Source: Candidatus Levyibacteriota bacterium
Lineage (GTDB): Bacteria > Patescibacteriota > Microgenomatia > Levybacterales > UBA12049
Direction: 5' to 3'
Assembly: GCA_018061205.1 (NCBI GenBank)
Contig: JAGOUP010000032.1
Span: forward strand, 1 to 7,129
DNA length: 7,129 nt
In this document: piece by piece, positions 6,018-7,129 of the stretch
How the letters are laid out: each line of letters begins with the position of its first letter
How positions within the stretch are numbered: position 1 is the first letter of the stretch
The notes under the pieces: generated by a model
The model's input: the letters and a program-made list of their open reading frames with translations, nothing else
Databases searched by the model: none
What the model was told of the DNA's origin: nothing
Position numbers and translations under genes: made by a program

Positions 6018-7112
6018 TTATTCATTTGTATTTGTTTCGGATTTTTCTCCCTCTTCTTTGACTTCTTCTACAGTATCATCTGTTGCTGACTGTGCTGTTT
6101 CTTCTTTTTTCTCTACACTTTTCTCTTTTGGCTCTTCTGTCACCTTTATGGGTTCCTCAGGCATTTCCAGTCCTTCAATTTCAATACGATATCCTGTCAA
6201 TTTTGATGCAAGTCTCACATTTTGTCCTTCTCTTCCAATTGCCAATGACAGTTCATCTTTTGGTACTTTAACAATTGCTAATTTATCTTTCTCATTGATC
6301 TCAACTGCAATATTTTTTGCTGGAGAGAGAGATTGGGTGATATAGCTTTTTGGATTATCTTGCCATTGAATAATGTCAATTTTTTCCATTCCACCAAGCT
6401 CTTGTATGATTGCTTGTACTCGTACTCCCTTTTGTCCGACACAACTCCCAACAGGATCAATACCTGATTGACTTGAAAAAACCGCAACCTTTGCTCTATT
6501 TCCTGCTTCCCGAGCAACTGCTTTGATTTCAACACTTCCTTGCGCTACCTCAGGTACTTCTCTTTTAAATAACCCCTCTAAAAGTCCTATATGCGCACGA
6601 GAGACAATAATCTCTTCCCCTTTTATGCCTTCTCGAATATCAACGATATAGACAGCGAGTCGTTGATTAAGATGATATTTTTCGTTTGCAATTTGCTCTT
6701 GAGGAGGCATAACAGCTTCAGCTTTTCCTATATCAACAATCACATTTGATCCAGCGAATTTTAATACCATACCATTCACAATAGTCCCAATTTTTTCTCT
6801 GAAGTCAGTGACAATCGCTTCTCTTTCTTTTTCTCTGATTTTTTGAAGAATGACTTGCTTGGCGGTTTGAGCCGCAATGCGACCAAATCCAGGAGGTGTA
6901 ACATCTTTCCCTTTATGTAAAATCTTTGCTTCTCCTGTGGTAGGATTCAGTGTTGCTTCATATTCTTCTATCTCAACACCGGGATGGTCTTTTCTAAAAG
7001 CAGCTACGATAGCATTTTGTACAGTATCAAGCACGACAGACACATCCACTCCACGTTCGGTGGCTACTTGATTTAGTGCTAGTGCAAATTCACTTCGTTG
7101 TACAACTGGCAT
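6018..7112 (-). CDS. nusA: Transcription termination/antitermination factor NusA
   Basis: RNA-polymerase-associated factor that modulates pausing, termination and antitermination. Domains in 364 residues: N-terminal RNAP-binding domain (about 1-105) with the conserved GRIAAQTAKQVILQKIRE stretch at 77-94; S1 (about 107-172); KH1 (about 175-255) with DPVGSCVGQKGVRVQAI at 219-235; KH2 (about 256-315) with AIGREGQNVRLASKLTG at 291-307. Residues about 318-364 form an acidic, Glu/Lys-rich, probably disordered tail in place of the acidic-repeat domains of E. coli NusA. The N-terminal domain is roughly 30 residues shorter than in E. coli. The start at 7112 gives the usual MPVVQRSEFALALNQVATERGV-like beginning; the frame stays open over the 17 remaining bases, so an upstream start is not strictly excluded. 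Those bases show no Shine-Dalgarno sequence. It leads the visible gene cluster; any rimP would lie outside the window. Confidence 0.97.
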   Translation of the reverse strand: MPVVQRSEFALALNQVATERGVDVSVVLDTVQNAIVAAFRKDHPGVEIEEYEATLNPTTGEAKILHKGKDVTPPGFGRIAAQTAKQVILQKIREKEREAIVTDFREKIGTIVNGMVLKFAGSNVIVDIGKAEAVMPPQEQIANEKYHLNQRLAVYIVDIREGIKGEEIIVSRAHIGLLEGLFKREVPEVAQGSVEIKAVAREAGNRAKVAVFSSQSGIDPVGSCVGQKGVRVQAIIQELGGMEKIDIIQWQDNPKSYITQSLSPAKNIAVEINEKDKLAIVKVPKDELSLAIGREGQNVRLASKLTGYRIEIEGLEMPEEPIKVTEEPKEKSVEKKEETAQSATDDTVEEVKEEGEKSETNTNE

Positions 7113-7129
7113 AGTAGAGAGTAGTATAC

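Noticed and set aside
1..7129. UGA-recoded genome (Gracilibacteria/Absconditabacteria code)
   Set aside because: All conserved proteins read through in full with the standard bacterial code and no in-frame TGA, and conserved glycines use GGN codons.
1..7129. CRISPR array, tRNA or rRNA gene, insertion sequence
   Set aside because: No regularly spaced repeats, cloverleaf-like segments, rRNA signatures or transposase sequence were seen; nearly all bases lie in the six minus-strand genes.

Overview
The window is an AT-rich bacterial chromosomal segment in which every recognisable gene lies on the minus strand. In transcription order, right to left, these are nusA, infB, a degenerate DHH-phosphoesterase-like gene, rpsO, pnp and the first part of a lon-type protease gene that runs off the left edge. 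It is a stripped-down version of the classical bacterial nusA-infB-rpsO-pnp translation/RNA locus. The neighbours usual in other bacteria (ylxR, rbfA, truB, ribF) are absent from the stretch between nusA and pnp. rimP cannot be judged because the window ends 17 bases upstream of nusA.

The gene set points to a reduced-genome lineage, most likely Candidate Phyla Radiation/Patescibacteria (Parcubacteria-like). This is inference. IF2 is only 502 residues with no N-terminal extension, NusA has a shortened N-terminal domain, and the Lon-like protein has no room for the N-terminal substrate-binding domain. Most starts have poor Shine-Dalgarno sequences, and intergenic gaps carry simple repeats. All five complete genes end in TAA and none has an in-frame TGA, so the UGA=Gly code of Gracilibacteria/Absconditabacteria is unlikely. 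Finer taxonomy cannot be read from the sequence.

Layout: nusA (6018-7112) is followed by an 87-bp AT-rich gap with a 7-bp tandem repeat, then infB (4422-5930). Nine bases later, with a ribosome-binding site overlapping the infB stop, comes a 383-residue protein (3261-4412). It keeps the fold-level sequence of a DHH/NrnA-type nuclease but has lost essentially every catalytic residue and ends in a Gln/Pro-rich tail. The 74-bp gap before rpsO holds a near-consensus extended -10 promoter, so rpsO-pnp can be transcribed independently. rpsO (2917-3186) and pnp (537-2912) are 4 bp apart. An imperfect inverted repeat begins at the pnp stop, and a 20-bp palindrome lies just upstream of the lon-like gene (1-387, partial).

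Together the genes cover transcription elongation/termination control (NusA), initiator tRNA delivery (IF2), a small-subunit protein (S15), 3'-5' RNA decay (PNPase) and ATP-dependent proteolysis (Lon). The points most worth following up are the catalytically dead DHH protein at the usual nrnA position, the altered fMet-tRNA-binding residues in IF2, and the low-complexity tails on both the DHH-like protein and PNPase.
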